The notes under the pieces are model-generated. The model saw only the letters and a program-made list of their open reading frames with translations. It made no database searches and was not told the origin of the DNA. DNA of 64,000 bases from Phaeosaccion multiseriatum (Eukaryota > Ochrophyta, other classes). Positions 1 through 11,967 of this stretch are shown piece by piece. The DNA lies in contig OZ218964.1 in NCBI GenBank assembly GCA_965112735.1, positions 1,674,001 through 1,738,000 of the forward strand, written 5' to 3'. A program made the translations under genes and the position numbers. Numbering within the stretch: position 1 is the first letter of the stretch; each line of letters starts with the position of its first letter.

Positions 1-1459
1 TGAATAGAAACGACGTTGTGCCCAGCCTCTCTCTGCGCAATCTCCTTGGCCTCAATTGGACCCTGCACGGCATCGACACGATTCCCATGGAGTTGCCCCA
101 GGTAAAGTAACGTACATGTACGGATGGAGAGTACGTTATGGCTGCACACAGCGTCAGGCTGCAGGACAGGAGCGCTGTAGGAAGATGCCATACATTCCAG
201 CTTGAGGAGAGAGAGGAGTTGGGGGGGGGGGGAGGGAGCGAGGGAGGGAGAGAGAAACAGGGAGAGGGGCAGAGGGAGGGAGCGGGGAGAGAGAGGGAGC
301 GGGGAGGCTGGTTCAGTCTTCGGTAACTGATCGGTTGTTTTGCTATTCTTTCCCCTTCGTGTTTGTACCTGTCTCTTTTCGTGGTGCTCTCACACAGAGA
401 ATCAAGTTCTTGTGGGAGAACTGGCTCTTCGCCAAGGAGGAAGGAGGGGCAGAAGGAGAGAGTGAGGGCCAAAGGCAGCAGGCCTGGCTCGCAGATTTAA
501 CGGAGGCTTACGAAGACGGACAAGATGCCCTCAACCACTTGAAACGGGCCATGACCAGGGGCAGCAGTGAAGATGGGGAAGGACAGGACAATGTCAAGAG
601 CAGCAGCAGTAGCAGCAGCAGCAGTAGCAGCAGCAGCAGCAGTGGTGGTGGCAAAGTTGATGGCGGAGGAGGCGATGATGCCAGCGGTGCCGGTGTGGCC
701 GGCGTGGTGCAGACGGTGACGAGTGCTGCTGAAGCCATCAAGACCACCACCCAAGAGGCCGCTGCCAAAACGTACCAGTCCCTCGTGCAAGACGTGACCG
801 CCATCAACGAGGGCCTTCGCAAGGTGCAGGCAGCGGCTCAGTCGGGCGCAGATGCGGCAGGGGGCAGGGGCAAGGGCAAGGGCAAGGATAAGTTTAAGGG
901 CAAGGCAGACGACGACGACAAGAACAAGAACAAGCCACCAACGTACGAGGACATCCTGTCGATTGCCTACGAGCTGCGCTACGGAGACTTGGAGCCTCCG
1001 TCTACTGCTGAGATGGCAAAACTGGTGGCGGAAGCGGAGGCGGCGGCTTGCAAGCGAGAGTGCAAGGCCATGGACGTTGCCGCCCTACGCGTGCCCGGCC
1101 GCGCCTACGTGCTCCGCCACCGAGGGGTCTTGCCGGAGGAGCAGCCGCAGGAGGAGGGGAAGGGAGAGGGGGAAGGGCCCACTCCCGCAGAGCGTGCCCT
1201 GAGCGAGATTTTGTCCGGCAATAAGCGGGCGAGAGAAGAGGAGGGGGAGGGGGAGGAGGAGGAGGAGGAGGAGAAGGAGGAGGGGGAGGAGGAGGAGGAG
1301 GAGCGCAAGGAGGAGCGGCAGCGCAGGGTGCTGTTCGTGGACGCGGTGCGGGAGTACAGCTCGACCTTCCAGGCCATCAAGCTGTGCAGCGACGTTGTGG
1401 ACGATCACTCCGTGGGGAACTACGTTGACGTGCTCGAGGCCCTCAGAAGGGACATGTGA
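1..1459 (+). CDS. C-terminal part of an unrecognised protein (5' end outside window)
   Basis: Two exons are visible. The first enters from outside the window and ends at base 101 before a GTAAAG donor; the second starts at 398 after a CACACAG acceptor and ends with TGA at 1457-1459. Both are phase 0 and read through as one frame. The second exon has a Lys/Glu-rich start, a poly-Ser tract encoded by (AGC)n at about 600-645, a Lys/Asp-rich basic-acidic patch near 870-930, and a long Glu-rich stretch at about 1230-1310. Two regions look folded: about 480-560 (helical, charged) and the last 50 residues (VREYSSTFQAIKLCSDVVDD). I recognise no family and assign no function. Low-complexity insertions of this kind recur in the other genes of this window. 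Confidence 0.7.
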
Positions 1460-2765
1460 AGGTATTAACGTTAGGATAATCGGGTTGGTCGGATTGTTAT
1501 TAACTTTTTTTTATGAAAGAAAGAGTAAAGTGTACATAGAACGGATCAAGCACATGATAATTGTGTATCACCAACTGTCTACCATCCCGTCGTATTATCA
1601 CGGAGCGACGGTGTGCATGCAGTTAGACCCGACCCGACCATTGATAGGGGGGGTTGTAGCATGACTGTCTTGTCTTGAGTCTTGGAGCGTTGGCTGCTGC
1701 TCCAGGGTCAACATTTGTTTAGTGAGGGAGTCTAGTCCAGCGCAGGGCGTGATGGCGCTCTTTTTCGTCACTCGTCACTCACCAACACACCCACTCACGC
1801 ACTAATGCCCTCACCCACTCACTCACTCACTCACTCACTCACTCTATCCCTCACGCACGTACGCACGCACGCACGCACTCACGCTGATGTGTGTGTGTGG
1901 GTGGGTGGGTTGGGTGCATCCGTGTGTGACGCGCTTCTGCTTAGGAGTCGGTCCACCCGGTCCAGCCACACCCCCACCCCCCTCGGCTTATCTTCCCTTG
2001 CGCCGGCCACTTGTGTTGGTTCGGGCAGAGCCACGGCCCAGACACAATGGCTTCTAAAGTAAAGTTCTCAGGCAGAAAGGTGGTGACAAGGGTTGGGGGG
2101 GGCCCGCTGACGTGAGAGGGACCCCAAGAAAAGGCGGAGAGCTGGTGGCGGCCAAAAAAAGCAAAAAAAAATGGCTTTTTCCACCACAGACGGGGAAAAA
2201 AAATGGTGCGGGGAAAATCTCGCGTTCGAAACGCGAGCAATCCCATACGCAAGCGGGGCGGCTAAAAAAACGGAAAACTGAGGTACTTCAGGCCATCACA
2301 AGCTTTGCCGGGGGAGGATATTTGCGTGTGTGCGTCTTTGGTACGTGAAGAGAGCTAAAAGGGAGAGGGGACGGGGGAAGGAGAGGGGAGGTGTACTGTG
2401 AGGCCGTGCCGCTGTGCAAGGGAGGGGAAGGCCTGGTGTGATTGCAGGGAACATGGGGTGGGGAGGTGAAGAAAGGGGGGGGCATGACGAAGATATGGGA
2501 GGGTGTAGCATGAAAGGAACCTGTGTAAGGGATAAGGGAAAGGGAGAGAGGGAGAGAAGGGCTGTTTGCATTCTCTGCTTCCTCTTGCTTACGTCCCGCT
2601 TCGCTTCGCTAATGAACGTTCGTGTGGAGACGTTACTTTACCAACGTGCACTCCGAGCGACAGCAAGACCAGTGTGCAGGAGGACTGAATCTGCCGCTCA
2701 TTTTTTTTGCACCTGCGTCTCTCTTTGCCCGTGCTCGTTTACCAGGTGCGCAGAGACCTATCGCT
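1460..2765. other. Intergenic: 3' flank of the first gene and 5' flank of the Na+-ATPase
   Basis: I see no gene here. It holds a (CACT)n/(CACG)n microsatellite at about 1806-1885. It also has several A- and G-homopolymer runs at 2150-2210, an 8-bp inverted repeat with a 3-nt loop (CTCGCGTT/AACGCGAG) at about 2219-2237, and a purine-rich stretch at 2350-2560. The bases just upstream of 2766 should carry the ATPase promoter and 5' UTR, but no TATA or initiator element is clear. Confidence 0.6.
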
Positions 2766-5700
2766 ATGGCGGTGGGCAAGAAACCCGAAAAGGCGGACAA
2801 TGGAGATCTCAAGAAGAATTATGAGACGGATGCCCATAAGCTCGAGCTCAATACCATGCTCAAGGGCCTGGGGTCAGACGCAGAGAGGGTAAGTGTTGAG
2901 GCAGACGGGCGGTGACACTTTGCGCGTTGCTGCTGCTACTCCCCGCCTATGTTTTCTGTCCGTTCCCCCGCCGGTCGTTGCACTGCACGTACGTGGCTGC
3001 GCGGGCGTGCCATAGACGGGGTTGGTTGTGGTTGCAGGCGTTTGGGCTGAGCGAGGGAGTGGTGATGCCGCGTTTTCGGCGGCGTGTTGCAAATGATCAT
3101 GTGCTGACTGACTTGTGATGTACTCCGTATCATCCCGTCCCAGGGTATGACCTCCAAGGCCGTGCAGGCTCGCATCGCCGAGGAGGGCCTCAACAGCCTA
3201 ACGCCCCCCGCCGAGACGCCGTGGTACATCCACTTCTTTGAAGAGCTCTTCGGAAACAAGTTCTCCCTGCTGCTGTGGGGCGGATCCGTGCTCTGCTTTA
3301 TCGGCTACGCGCTGCAGGCGGACCAGGCCAACCTTTACCTGGGCATTGTGCTGGCTGTGGTGGTGTTCATCACCGGGTGCTTCTCATACTTCCAGAACGC
3401 CAAATCCGACGACCTGATGAAGTCCTTCGCCTCCATGGCCCCCCCCAAGGTTAGTACCACCTGGTCTTTGTCTTGTTGCCAGAGGGTCAAATCACCCGCA
3501 TCTCTCCACCCCCACGTCCTCTTCGTTCTCCCCCCCACACCCCTTTACTGACTACCCCTCTTGCCCCTCCTCCTCTCCCCTTCCCTTTCTCCTCCTACGC
3601 AGGTGCAAGTGGTTCGTGACGGACAGGTCTCCGAGGTGGAGTCATCCGAGATCTGCCGAGGTGACATCGTCAAGCTTGTGGGGGGAAACCTCGTGCCTGC
3701 CGACTGCCGCGTGATTGAGTGCACCGACGACATGTGCGTGGACAACGCCGCCCTTACGGGAGAGTCGGAGCCCCAGAAGCGAAGGCCCATCATGACCCAC
3801 GACGACCCCATGGAGACGCAGGTACGTAGTGTGTTTGTGTGTGAGTGGTGTGCGAGTGGAAGTGTGAGTGGATGAGGGAGAGGAAGGCAAATCAAAGGTG
3901 GGGCGACAGGAGCAGGACGTGAAGCTTTGCTTTTCCTCCTTGCTGCGGCAACATGTAGTAGCAATAATGTGTGACTTTTGTATCGTATCTGAGGGGCGAG
4001 TCGAGACTTGTGTTGCATGACAAGGGAAGGGAGAACGTTCAGTCAGTATTGTGATAATGCGTTGCGATTCATTCTCAACCGCCCCACCCCGCCCCGGCCG
4101 CACATCATTGACTGACCTTTCTCTTTCCCTGTTCCCTCCTTCCTCCCTCTCTCTCCAGAACCTGTGCTTCTTCGGTACCTCCGTCCAGGAGGGCTCCTGC
4201 ACCGCTGTCATCTCCGACATCGGAGACAAGACCCTCATGGGACAGATTGCCGGTCTCGCCCTCGGAACGGACCAGGAGACTACTCCCATCAACCGCGAGA
4301 TTGAGCACTTCATCAAGATTATCTCGATCATTGCCCTCATCCTCGGCGTCGTCTTCTTCGCAGTTGGGTAAGTTGGCTCTCCTCTCTCTTCAGTCGGGTG
4401 TGTGTTTTCCAAGGCGACAAGACTCGTGCACCTTCGTTCTTTCCGTGTGTCTGCTTTCTCGTGTCTCTTTCGCTGTGCCGGTCACTCACTTACCTTACCG
4501 ACTGACCACTTGGCTCTCTCTTGCCCCTCCCCCATACACACACACACACACTTGCACACATAATCAGATTCGCCATCAACCCCGACCCGATCACCAACCT
4601 CGTGTTCATGATCGGTATCATCGTAGCCAACGTCCCCGAGGGCCTGCTGGCCACCGTCACTGTGTGCCTCACCCTTACCGCCAAGCGAATGCACAAGAAG
4701 CAGGTGTGTGCGTGGTGGTGCGTGGGTGTGGGTGTGTGTCTGTGCTGAGTTGCGTTCCAGCCTTGCCCTGCCTTGCCCTTCCTTGCCCTGCAGAAAGCTG
4801 TGCCTTCGATAGTGACTGTGATTCGCTTCTGCGTCCTCCTTTACCCCTTGGCCGGGCTCTTTCGCCACTCTCAACTACTCTTTCCACTCTCTCTTCCTTC
4901 TTCTCTGTTGAAGGTCATTGTCCCTGTTCGTACGCGCTGCTCACCCCACCTCCATCCCTCCCCTTGCACTTCCATGGCATCTCAACCCCCCCCCCCCCCC
5001 ACACACACACACACACATGCACACATCAGGTGCTCGTCAAGAACCTGGAGGGAGTGGAGACGCTCGGCTCCACCTCCTGCATCTGCTCCGACAAGACCGG
5101 CACCCTGACCCAGAACATCATGACCGTCGCCCAGATCGTCTACGGCCAGGCCGACGGAACGCACATTGAGGACTGTGAGTCTTCCTTCACCAAGGGAAAC
5201 CACACCTACGACTCCGAGAACGCTTCTTTCAAGAAGCTCCAGCGATGCGCCACCCTCAACAACACGGCGGAGTTCGATGCCAACTCCAAGATTGACACCG
5301 AGACCGGCCAGCCCCAGACATTCAAGAAGATGCAAATCCAGGTGCGTGCATGTTCGGATAGAGAGCGACAGTGCTTGTGTGTGTGTGTGTGGTGTGTGTG
5401 TGTGTGTGTGCGGGCTGGAGCTGGGTTTGAGAGCAACGAGTAGGCAGCACTTTCTTTCCCTCTCTTGCTCGCTCCTTCCCCTCTCCGTCCGCCGCCGCTA
5501 TCTCATGCCATCCTCTCCCCATTTCCGTTATCCTCCTCACACACACACACACACGCCCCGCACCGCAGGGAGACGGCTCCTCCATCGAGGTGATCGCCTG
5601 GAAGGGTATTGGAAACGCCTCCGAGATTGCCATGATCAAGTTTTGCCAGACCTTCCGCGACATTGAGGAATACCGCTCCAAGACGGAAGAGAAGTTCAAG

Positions 5701-8700
5701 ATCCCCTTCAACTCCAAGAACAAGTACCAGGTGCACGTGGTGACGCAGGAGGAGAACCCCAGCGGCAACCTCGTCGTTCTGATGAAGGGTGCCCCCGAGC
5801 GTATCATCGACCGCTGCGACTCTGTCATGCTTAACGGCGAGATTGTGCCCATGACTGCCGAGCGCAAGGCCCGTATCGAGGACCACCAGGAGACCCTCTC
5901 CAGGAACGGTCTGCGTGTGCTGGGCTTTGCCGAGCGTGAGCTTGACGTGGCTGAGTACCCCCACAACTACGATTTCAACGACGGAGGAGGCGATGGCTTC
6001 TCCACCCCCAACTTCCCCCTGGGAGAGTTCCGCAACGCTGAGAAGAAGGAGGCCATGGCCAAGGCTGGAGAGAAGGACGAGGGCCTGCCCATCCACCCCA
6101 AGTCCACCCAGGGCCTCGTGTTCCTCGGAATGATGGCTCTTATCGACCCCCCCCGTGAGGCTGTGCCCGGCGCAGTCAACAAGTGCAAGACCGCTGGTAT
6201 CAAGGTAATCATGGTTACCGGCGACCACCCCATCACCGCCCAGGCCATCTCCTACAAGGTTGGCATTCTCTGGAGCAAGACCCGCGGAGAGATTGAGGCT
6301 AGCAACCGTCGCTTCAACCTGGAGCCCGGAGACGCCAACTTCGAAGACCCCGAGAACGCGCAGGCCATTGTGGTGCCCGGCTGGGAGATTAGCCACGACA
6401 TGCCCGAGGACAAGTGGGACGCCATCCTGGAGCACCCCCAGATCGTATTTGCCCGTACCTCTCCCCAGCAGAAGCTCATCATTGTGGAGAACAACCAACG
6501 CAACGGACACATTGTCGCCGTGACTGGCGACGGTGTCAATGACTCCCCCGCGCTCAAGAAGGCTGATATTGGTGTTGCCATGGGTCTGACAGGCTCTGAA
6601 GTGACCAAGCAGGCCGCCGACATGATCCTCTTGGACGACAACTTTGCCTCCATCGTGTCCGGCGTGGAGGAAGGCCGCCTCATCTTTGACAACCTCAAGA
6701 AGTCCATCTCCTACACGCTCACCTCCAACATTCCGGAGATTACGCCCTTCCTGTGCTTCATCATCTTCCAGACGCCCCTGCCCCTGTCCACTGTGCTGAT
6801 TCTGGCCATTGACCTCGGAACCGACATGATTCCCGCCATTTCCATGTCCTACGAGATTGCCGAAGCCGATATCATGCGACGTCCACCAAGGAACTCCGCC
6901 GTGGATCGCCTCGTCACCAAGAAGCTCATCATCTTCGCCTACCTCCAGATTGGCATTATGCAAGCCGCCGCCGGATTCTACACGTGGATGGTGGTGCTCA
7001 ACGACTTTGGCTACCCCCCCAACATTCTCATTGGCCTCGGCGCGGACAACGCCTTTGGCAGGCAACCCCTCATGTGCAAGTTCCACGGCGGACAGTACGT
7101 GTCTCTGAACGGAGCCATTTCCGGCGACCTCAACCCCGAGATCGACCCCCCGACGCCCGAGTTTCCCTTCTGGGAGCAGGGTGCCGGTGGCTTCATCGAG
7201 ACCTGCGCACACCCCCCCAAGCTTATGAAGGGACGAGGAGGCACGTCTTCTGGCTTCGACGAACTCACTGCCTCCACCTACCTGTCGGACGGCTCCACTG
7301 CTCTCGGAAACCAACTGAAGGTGAGCGGGACTCGACTAACTGACTGGGAGGGGGGGTGGGGCAGCTGGGGATGTCTGTATGGTATTTTAGTTGTTTCTTA
7401 TCCTTTTCCTGCCCCTTACTCCCATGCAGCGCTTTGACTCGCCCTCCCTCTGTCCTTGTGCCTTTCTTTTGGTATTGCCCCCCCCCTTCTATTTCATGTC
7501 GTACCCAGGCCGAGAGGCTTGACCAGATCCCCATCGAGGCCATCCAGGCTGGCATCACCCAGGGATACTTCCCCTACCACCCCTGGCGCTCCCGCATGTC
7601 TTACTTCTGGCGCAACGAGTGGCTCGCCTTCGACGTCGACGAAGACGAGGAGCTGCCCGGAGGAGCCTTTGGCGGCGCCAACTCCCAGATCTACTTCCAG
7701 TACCAGCCTGCCGGTGCGTTTCGTAGGTCTTTTCTATGTGTGTGTGCTCGCTTTCGTACCGTCTCTTACCCTCACGTTGAGCTCTTGCCTCTGTTTACTT
7801 TTGCTTGTAGTGCCTGCCAGCCCACTCCTCACCTACCCTCTCCTACGCCCCCGTCCTCGTTCCCGTCCCCTCCCGTCCCCTCCCCTCCTCCCATGTCAGG
7901 CATCTACTCCGCGTGCATGGCCGACCCTGACCTCTCTCAGGCCGGTGGCAGCCCCAAATCCTCCTCCACGAGGAGCAAGAACATGGTCGAGGATGCGCAG
8001 GCAACTGTGGCGGACATCGCCGGTCTCTCTTCGGACTACTCCTTCACAGCCTGCACGGACACGAGCGCCACGGTGAGTCAAAGGGCTTGAGCCACCACCA
8101 GTGGGAGGGGGGAGGCTGGTCCTTTTCCTTTTGCTTCTTTCCTGCTGCTTTGCGCTCCAGAGGGGCAAGATGCTCGAACTGCCCTCTTACACTTCCGTCC
8201 TCCCTCCTGTTTGCGCTGCTCTTGTTTCCGTTTGTTTCTCTCCATCACAGGTTCAGGCCAAGGTGTACCAGGACGGTGCGCTGTGCAACGGAGACGGCAC
8301 GGTGGAGGGCTGCGAAGTGTACGACGACTTTGTCATGTACAACACCTTCTACTGCGAGGACTCGTGCTCTCCCGGATGCACCCCGAGCAACTCGGACGCC
8401 CGCAAGGCCGCCGCCGGATGCTCGGGCGTCTTTGGACAGGATGCCATTGACTGCGACATTAACGACGGTTACAGGCAGTGCCAGAACATTGCCAGCCGTA
8501 TGTCCCAGTACGAGGCCCTCTCCTCGGCGCAGGCGGCCTTCTTTGTGGCCATTGTGGTGGTGCAGTGGGCCGACTTGGTCATTTGCAAGACCCGTTGGCT
8601 GTCGATCCGCAGCCAGGGCATGTACAACTACACTATGAACTTCGGGCTCTTCTTCGAGACGCTGCTGGCGGCCTGGCTCATGTACTCGCCCCCCATCAAC

Positions 8701-8889
8701 GTGGGTCTGGGTACACGCCCCCTCCGCCTGACGCACTGGTTCCCAGCCATGCCCTTCTCCATGCTCATCTTCATGTACGACGAAGTGCGCAAGTACATCA
8801 TGCGCATGACCTCACCCGAGATCATCGACAAGGCCACGGGACAGGCCAGGCGCAAGGCAGGATGGCTGGAGAGGTTCACCTACTATTAG
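2766..8889 (+). CDS. P-type IIC Na+-ATPase (Na+/K+-ATPase alpha-like), 1357 aa
   Basis: Cation pump of the plasma membrane that exports Na+ using ATP. Ten exons: 2766-2888, 3144-3449, 3603-3821, 4159-4367, 4568-4703, 5030-5341, 5569-7320, 7509-7713, 7900-8072, 8251-8889. They join without a break. Family marks: TGES at residues 195-198 (actuator), VPEGLL at 309-314 (M4 ion site), DKTGTLT with the phosphorylated Asp352, [14 protein letters not shown], and TGDGVND at 754-760. M5-M6 ([27 protein letters not shown]) reads like animal Na+/K+-ATPase, and the protein ends in TYY like the animal enzyme. Animal alpha subunits are about 1020 aa. The excess is mainly a roughly 320-residue extracellular M7-M8 loop (about 915-1235) with twelve cysteines, a feature known from the raphidophyte Heterosigma Na+-ATPase. 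No beta subunit gene is nearby. Na+-only versus Na+/K+ exchange cannot be decided from sequence. Confidence 0.95.
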
Positions 8890-9683
8890 AGAGAGGGCAA
8901 GTCATGTAGTGCACACGCTGGACTTGCTGCTCTTAATGGACTCTGGTTTGTTGAGTGGGAGATTGCTTGTGGAGAGGGAGGAAGGAAGGATAATGGGAAG
9001 AGGTGTGGACACCCAGAGTGTGGGTTTGTGTGTGAAGCCGTGCGAGCGTTTGACCGTCGCACTGGGCAGGAGCAGCTAACTCAGGGAAAGTAGGAGAGCA
9101 TTTAGTTTTGGGAGACCACCGCACTCAGGGGGGGGGAGGGGGGGGGTGAAGGGAAAAGTCGGAAATTAAGTGGTATCTATGTTTTACATTAGAGAAAATA
9201 GAGGGTGGACGAGCGGTTTCGGATGTTTTGTTCTCAATGGGGCCGCCGCGGGGGGGGCAGAGAAGGGAGTTCATAAGACACCTAATAAACAGGCGCTCGT
9301 TTTACATTGGAACTTGGCTTCGCCCTTATGGGAGATCACGATGACAGACACACCTTGTCTTGTTGTGATCACTCCTTCTCCACACCCTATACCTCCTCCT
9401 CCTGGTCAACATAACTCCCCCTTCTGATTCACACTCCTCCCATTATTCCACACCTTCTACCTCCTCCTGGTCAACACGACTACCTTCACACTCCCTCCCA
9501 TGAACGTGAGAATAAAACGCAGCGACGCCGAGGACGAGATGATATATAAACGAAAGTTCATTTTAATTAAAAACTATGGACTAATCTATATACAAGGGAG
9601 GGACCGACTTCAACCCTTCAAGAGCAAGCTCGGCATCAATCATAGCAAGAAATACAAACATCTAAGTGCAGAGGGCGGCGAGT
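8890..9683. other. Intergenic between convergent ATPase and LHC1
   Basis: This holds the 3' UTRs of two convergent genes. The first 90 bases after the ATPase stop (GGCAAGTCATGTAGTGCACA and on) recur at 15434-15530 after the copied ATPase tail, which shows that the duplicated unit extends past the ATPase stop. Poly-G runs lie at 9128-9147 and 9249-9258. I see no gene. Confidence 0.7.
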
Positions 9684-10633
9684 TTACTGGCCCAGGTTGG
9701 CGAGCAGCTCCTTTCCGTTGACAAGCTCCTGTGCCCACATGCCCAGAATGGCGAACATGGCCAGGCGCCCGTTGTTGATCTCCTTGTTGCGAGACTCCAA
9801 GAACTTCTCCTCGTCGTTGACAATGTTGAAGGGGTCGAAGCCGAGGTCGCCGATGGTGGCGGAGCTGGACACGGTGGCCACTCCGGTCATGGAGTCGAGG
9901 GCCGTGTACTGGGTCAGCAGCTGCTTGGACTCAATGAGGCCAGCCAGGAACAGGGAGGCAACCCAGAAGTCGGGGTAGTAGGCGTTGATGATCTGGTAGT
10001 GGCCGATGGCGGGGCCAATGTCAGCTACGTCCGGGGCGGGGAAGAAGGGGTGGAAGTTCTCCTGGACCAGCATGCCGAGGGTGGCAACCATGGCGACGCG
10101 TCCGTGCTTGAGCTCCGCGCTCTGGTAGTTGGCGAAGGTGGCCTCGTCGATCTCATCAGCGAGTCCGAGTGGGTCCCATGCTCCCAGAGGGGCGATGGCT
10201 CCGGGGAGGCCCTCAAGAGCAATCATCTTGAGGTTGGAGGTGGATCGGACAGCGGCCTTAGGTGCTACGGCCCGTCCGGTGATGGAGGGCGCCATGAAGG
10301 CGGAGGCTCCACCTGAGAAGAAAGGATTAAGGAGGAGGAAGTACGTCAGATCGGCGGAGCTTCCTTGCCAAGCGCGCCGAGATTCAGCGCGGTTACTACT
10401 TTCGCATTGCGTATTCGCCGCACGCCGCCCATGCCATCGCGACACTGCCTGTCTGCCACATCTGCACTGTGCCCCCCTCCCATGCCACCAGTGTCTCATA
10501 AGCGTTTCCAGTCCAAGGCTTTCAAACCCGCCGTTACTCCGCAGTCCTCTGATTCACCGCTCTTCCCTCCCGCTGTTCTTCCACACTCACCAGCGGAGGC
10601 AAGGGCGAGGGCGACGGCGCAGGTAGTTTTCAT
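9684..10633 (-). CDS. Light-harvesting chlorophyll-binding protein, copy 1 (223 aa)
   Basis: Plastid antenna protein of the stramenopile FCP/VCP branch of the LHC superfamily; it binds chlorophyll and carotenoid in thylakoid membranes. Two exons on the minus strand: 10633-10591 (14 codons plus one base) and 10312-9684, separated by a 278-bp GT-AG intron. The N-terminus is a bipartite plastid signal: a hydrophobic signal peptide (residues 1-19), then the heterokont cleavage motif ASAF (17-20). Helix 1 carries ELKHGRVAM (81-89) and helix 3 carries EINNGRLAMFA (192-202), the paired Glu/Arg chlorophyll-binding motifs; helix 2 lies near residues 130-150. DPLGLAD and GDLGFDPFN precede helices 1 and 3, as usual for the family. 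It is convergent with the ATPase. It differs from copy 2 at one residue of the mature protein (Glu versus Asp at 48). Confidence 0.95.
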
Positions 10634-10814
10634 GTTGTTGGGGATTGGTAAAAACTGATAGATGAGTAAAGTCTTTGTGAATAGTGAGGGGATGAAAATC
10701 CTGTGAGCTCCGAACCACCCGCGCCAAAACCACCTAAGGGACCGCGTACGTGTCAAGCACGAATCCGAATCGTCGCCAGAGATTGAGTGGACGATTATGA
10801 GGGGGGGCGGGAAT
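10634..10814 (-). promoter_or_regulatory. Probable LHC promoter/5' UTR region, conserved in copies 1, 3, 4 and 5
   Basis: About 180 bases between the LHC start codon and the upstream LHC relic. They are almost unchanged at the equivalent places upstream of copies 3, 4 and 5 (20173-20351, 23672-23850, 27161-27337). Copy 2 has unrelated sequence here. Conservation in a region with no open frame suggests a shared promoter, but recent duplication would look the same. No TATA box is obvious. Confidence 0.45.
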
Positions 10815-11065
10815 GGCGGAAGCTCTTCCCGATGAGTATGCCGAGAGTGAAAAAACCATGGCGAAGAGTCAGTGCTTGAGCTCCGTGGCCTGGCAGCTCG
10901 CGAAGGTGACCCCGTCGAGCTCAGCGGCCAGCACGAACAGTTTCACCATAACAAGAGAACTGGCTCTGCGAGGAGGAAAAAAATGAAGCGGGAAGGGGAG
11001 CGAGCAGCGGCGCCACGGCCGGTCCGTGATGGAGGGATCCATGAAGGTTGAGGCTAAGTAAGGGG
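10815..11065 (-). pseudogene. Truncated LHC relic upstream of copy 1
   Basis: On the minus strand the text matches a decayed LHC N-terminal half. The remnant ELDGVTFASCQATELKH corresponds to the EIDEATFANYQSAELKH segment of the intact proteins, and a stop follows directly. Further upstream (about 11015-11060) is a decayed match to the MAPSITGRA segment. Helices 2 and 3 are absent. It has the same orientation as LHC1, so it looks like the stump of an older tandem LHC copy. Confidence 0.75.
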
Positions 11066-11135
11066 AGGAGGAGGAGAAACAAGGCGGTGAAAAGAGAAGA
11101 GGAGAGGAGAAAAGGTGGCGGTTGTGTGCGTCCAA

Positions 11136-11786
11136 CTGACGGCTCCACTGCCCTTCTCCCCCCCGAGGTGAGCGGGACTAGGTAACTGGATGGGGTGGGG
11201 CGGAGAGGGCGTATGTGGTGCTTTAAGAAGCAGGGCTGTCGTGCGTCTGTCCATCGGTGTGGGGGGGAACCGAGGGCAGCAAACAGCAGCCCTCCCTCAG
11301 CCCCTCCCTCCCTAATTTATATATTTGGTTGTCGCTGCTTGTCGCACTCACTCTGACTGGATCCACCTCTCCCCTCCCTTCCTGTTCTCTCTCTTGCCTT
11401 TGGTCTTGCCCTCCTCCCTTCTGTGACTATTGTCAGACGACCGAGAAGTATGGCCAGATCCCCTCCCTGCCGGACTGCGGGCCACCCCTGACGATCCCGT
11501 AAGTCTTACTTCTGGTGCAACGAGTCGCTCGCCTTCGACGTCGACTGCCCGGCTTTGCCTGGCGAGGCCTTTGGCGTTGGTATCTCTCAGATGTACTTCC
11601 AGTACAAGTACCAGCCCGTCGGTGCGTTCGTTCTGGTCTCCTGGGCGTTTTTGTTTGTGCTCTGCGGTCCTTTTTATGTCGCGTCGTTCGTATGAGGACT
11701 TTGCTGTGCTTTTTGGTTGTACTCCCCACCTCTCACCCTATGTCCCGCGCCCCTCCCTGTTTCCCCTGCCTTGTCAGGCATCTACT
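11136..11786 (+). pseudogene. Decayed copy of ATPase exon 7 end, intron 7 and exon 8 (unit B)
   Basis: Sequence from about 11136 matches the end of ATPase exon 7 (GACGGCTCCACTGC, then GTGAGCGGGACT, as at about 7288-7332). The stretch at about 11436-11625 matches exon 8 (TCTTACTTCTGG, TTCGACGTCGACTGCCC, ATGTACTTCCAGTACAAGTA) with deletions and frame changes. It ends with the TGTCAGGCATCTAC acceptor of exon 9, where the retroelement is inserted. It cannot encode a pump: no actuator, nucleotide-binding or phosphorylation domain is present. Confidence 0.8.
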
Positions 11787-11921
11787 GTTGTAGGTCGATG
11801 CCATTTGTGATTTGTGAATTACTGACGCACGTCAGGAGCTCGGGTTCCTCTCTCAGAGTCTGGTTGTGTAAGGACAGAGCGGCCAGCAGGCTTGCTCTCG
11901 GGTTAAGCTGTGTTAATACAC
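11787..11921 (+). repeat. 5' LTR of the retroelement
   Basis: Starts TGTTGTAGGTCGATGCC and matches 14751-14886 with few differences; the match fades after GTTAAGCTGTGTTAATAC. The 3' copy continues further (to about 14937), so the 5' copy has either diverged or lost its last part. Confidence 0.75.
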
Positions 11922-11967
11922 GGTCAGTGCTCTCCAGCAGGACACAGCGTGCCTTTCTCGCTCAGCG

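Noticed and set aside
5503-7314. 603-codon open frame antisense to ATPase exon 7
   Set aside because: It is a mirror of strong codon bias in a conserved exon: Gly/Val/His-rich, no domain, no splice structure. The sense strand is certain.
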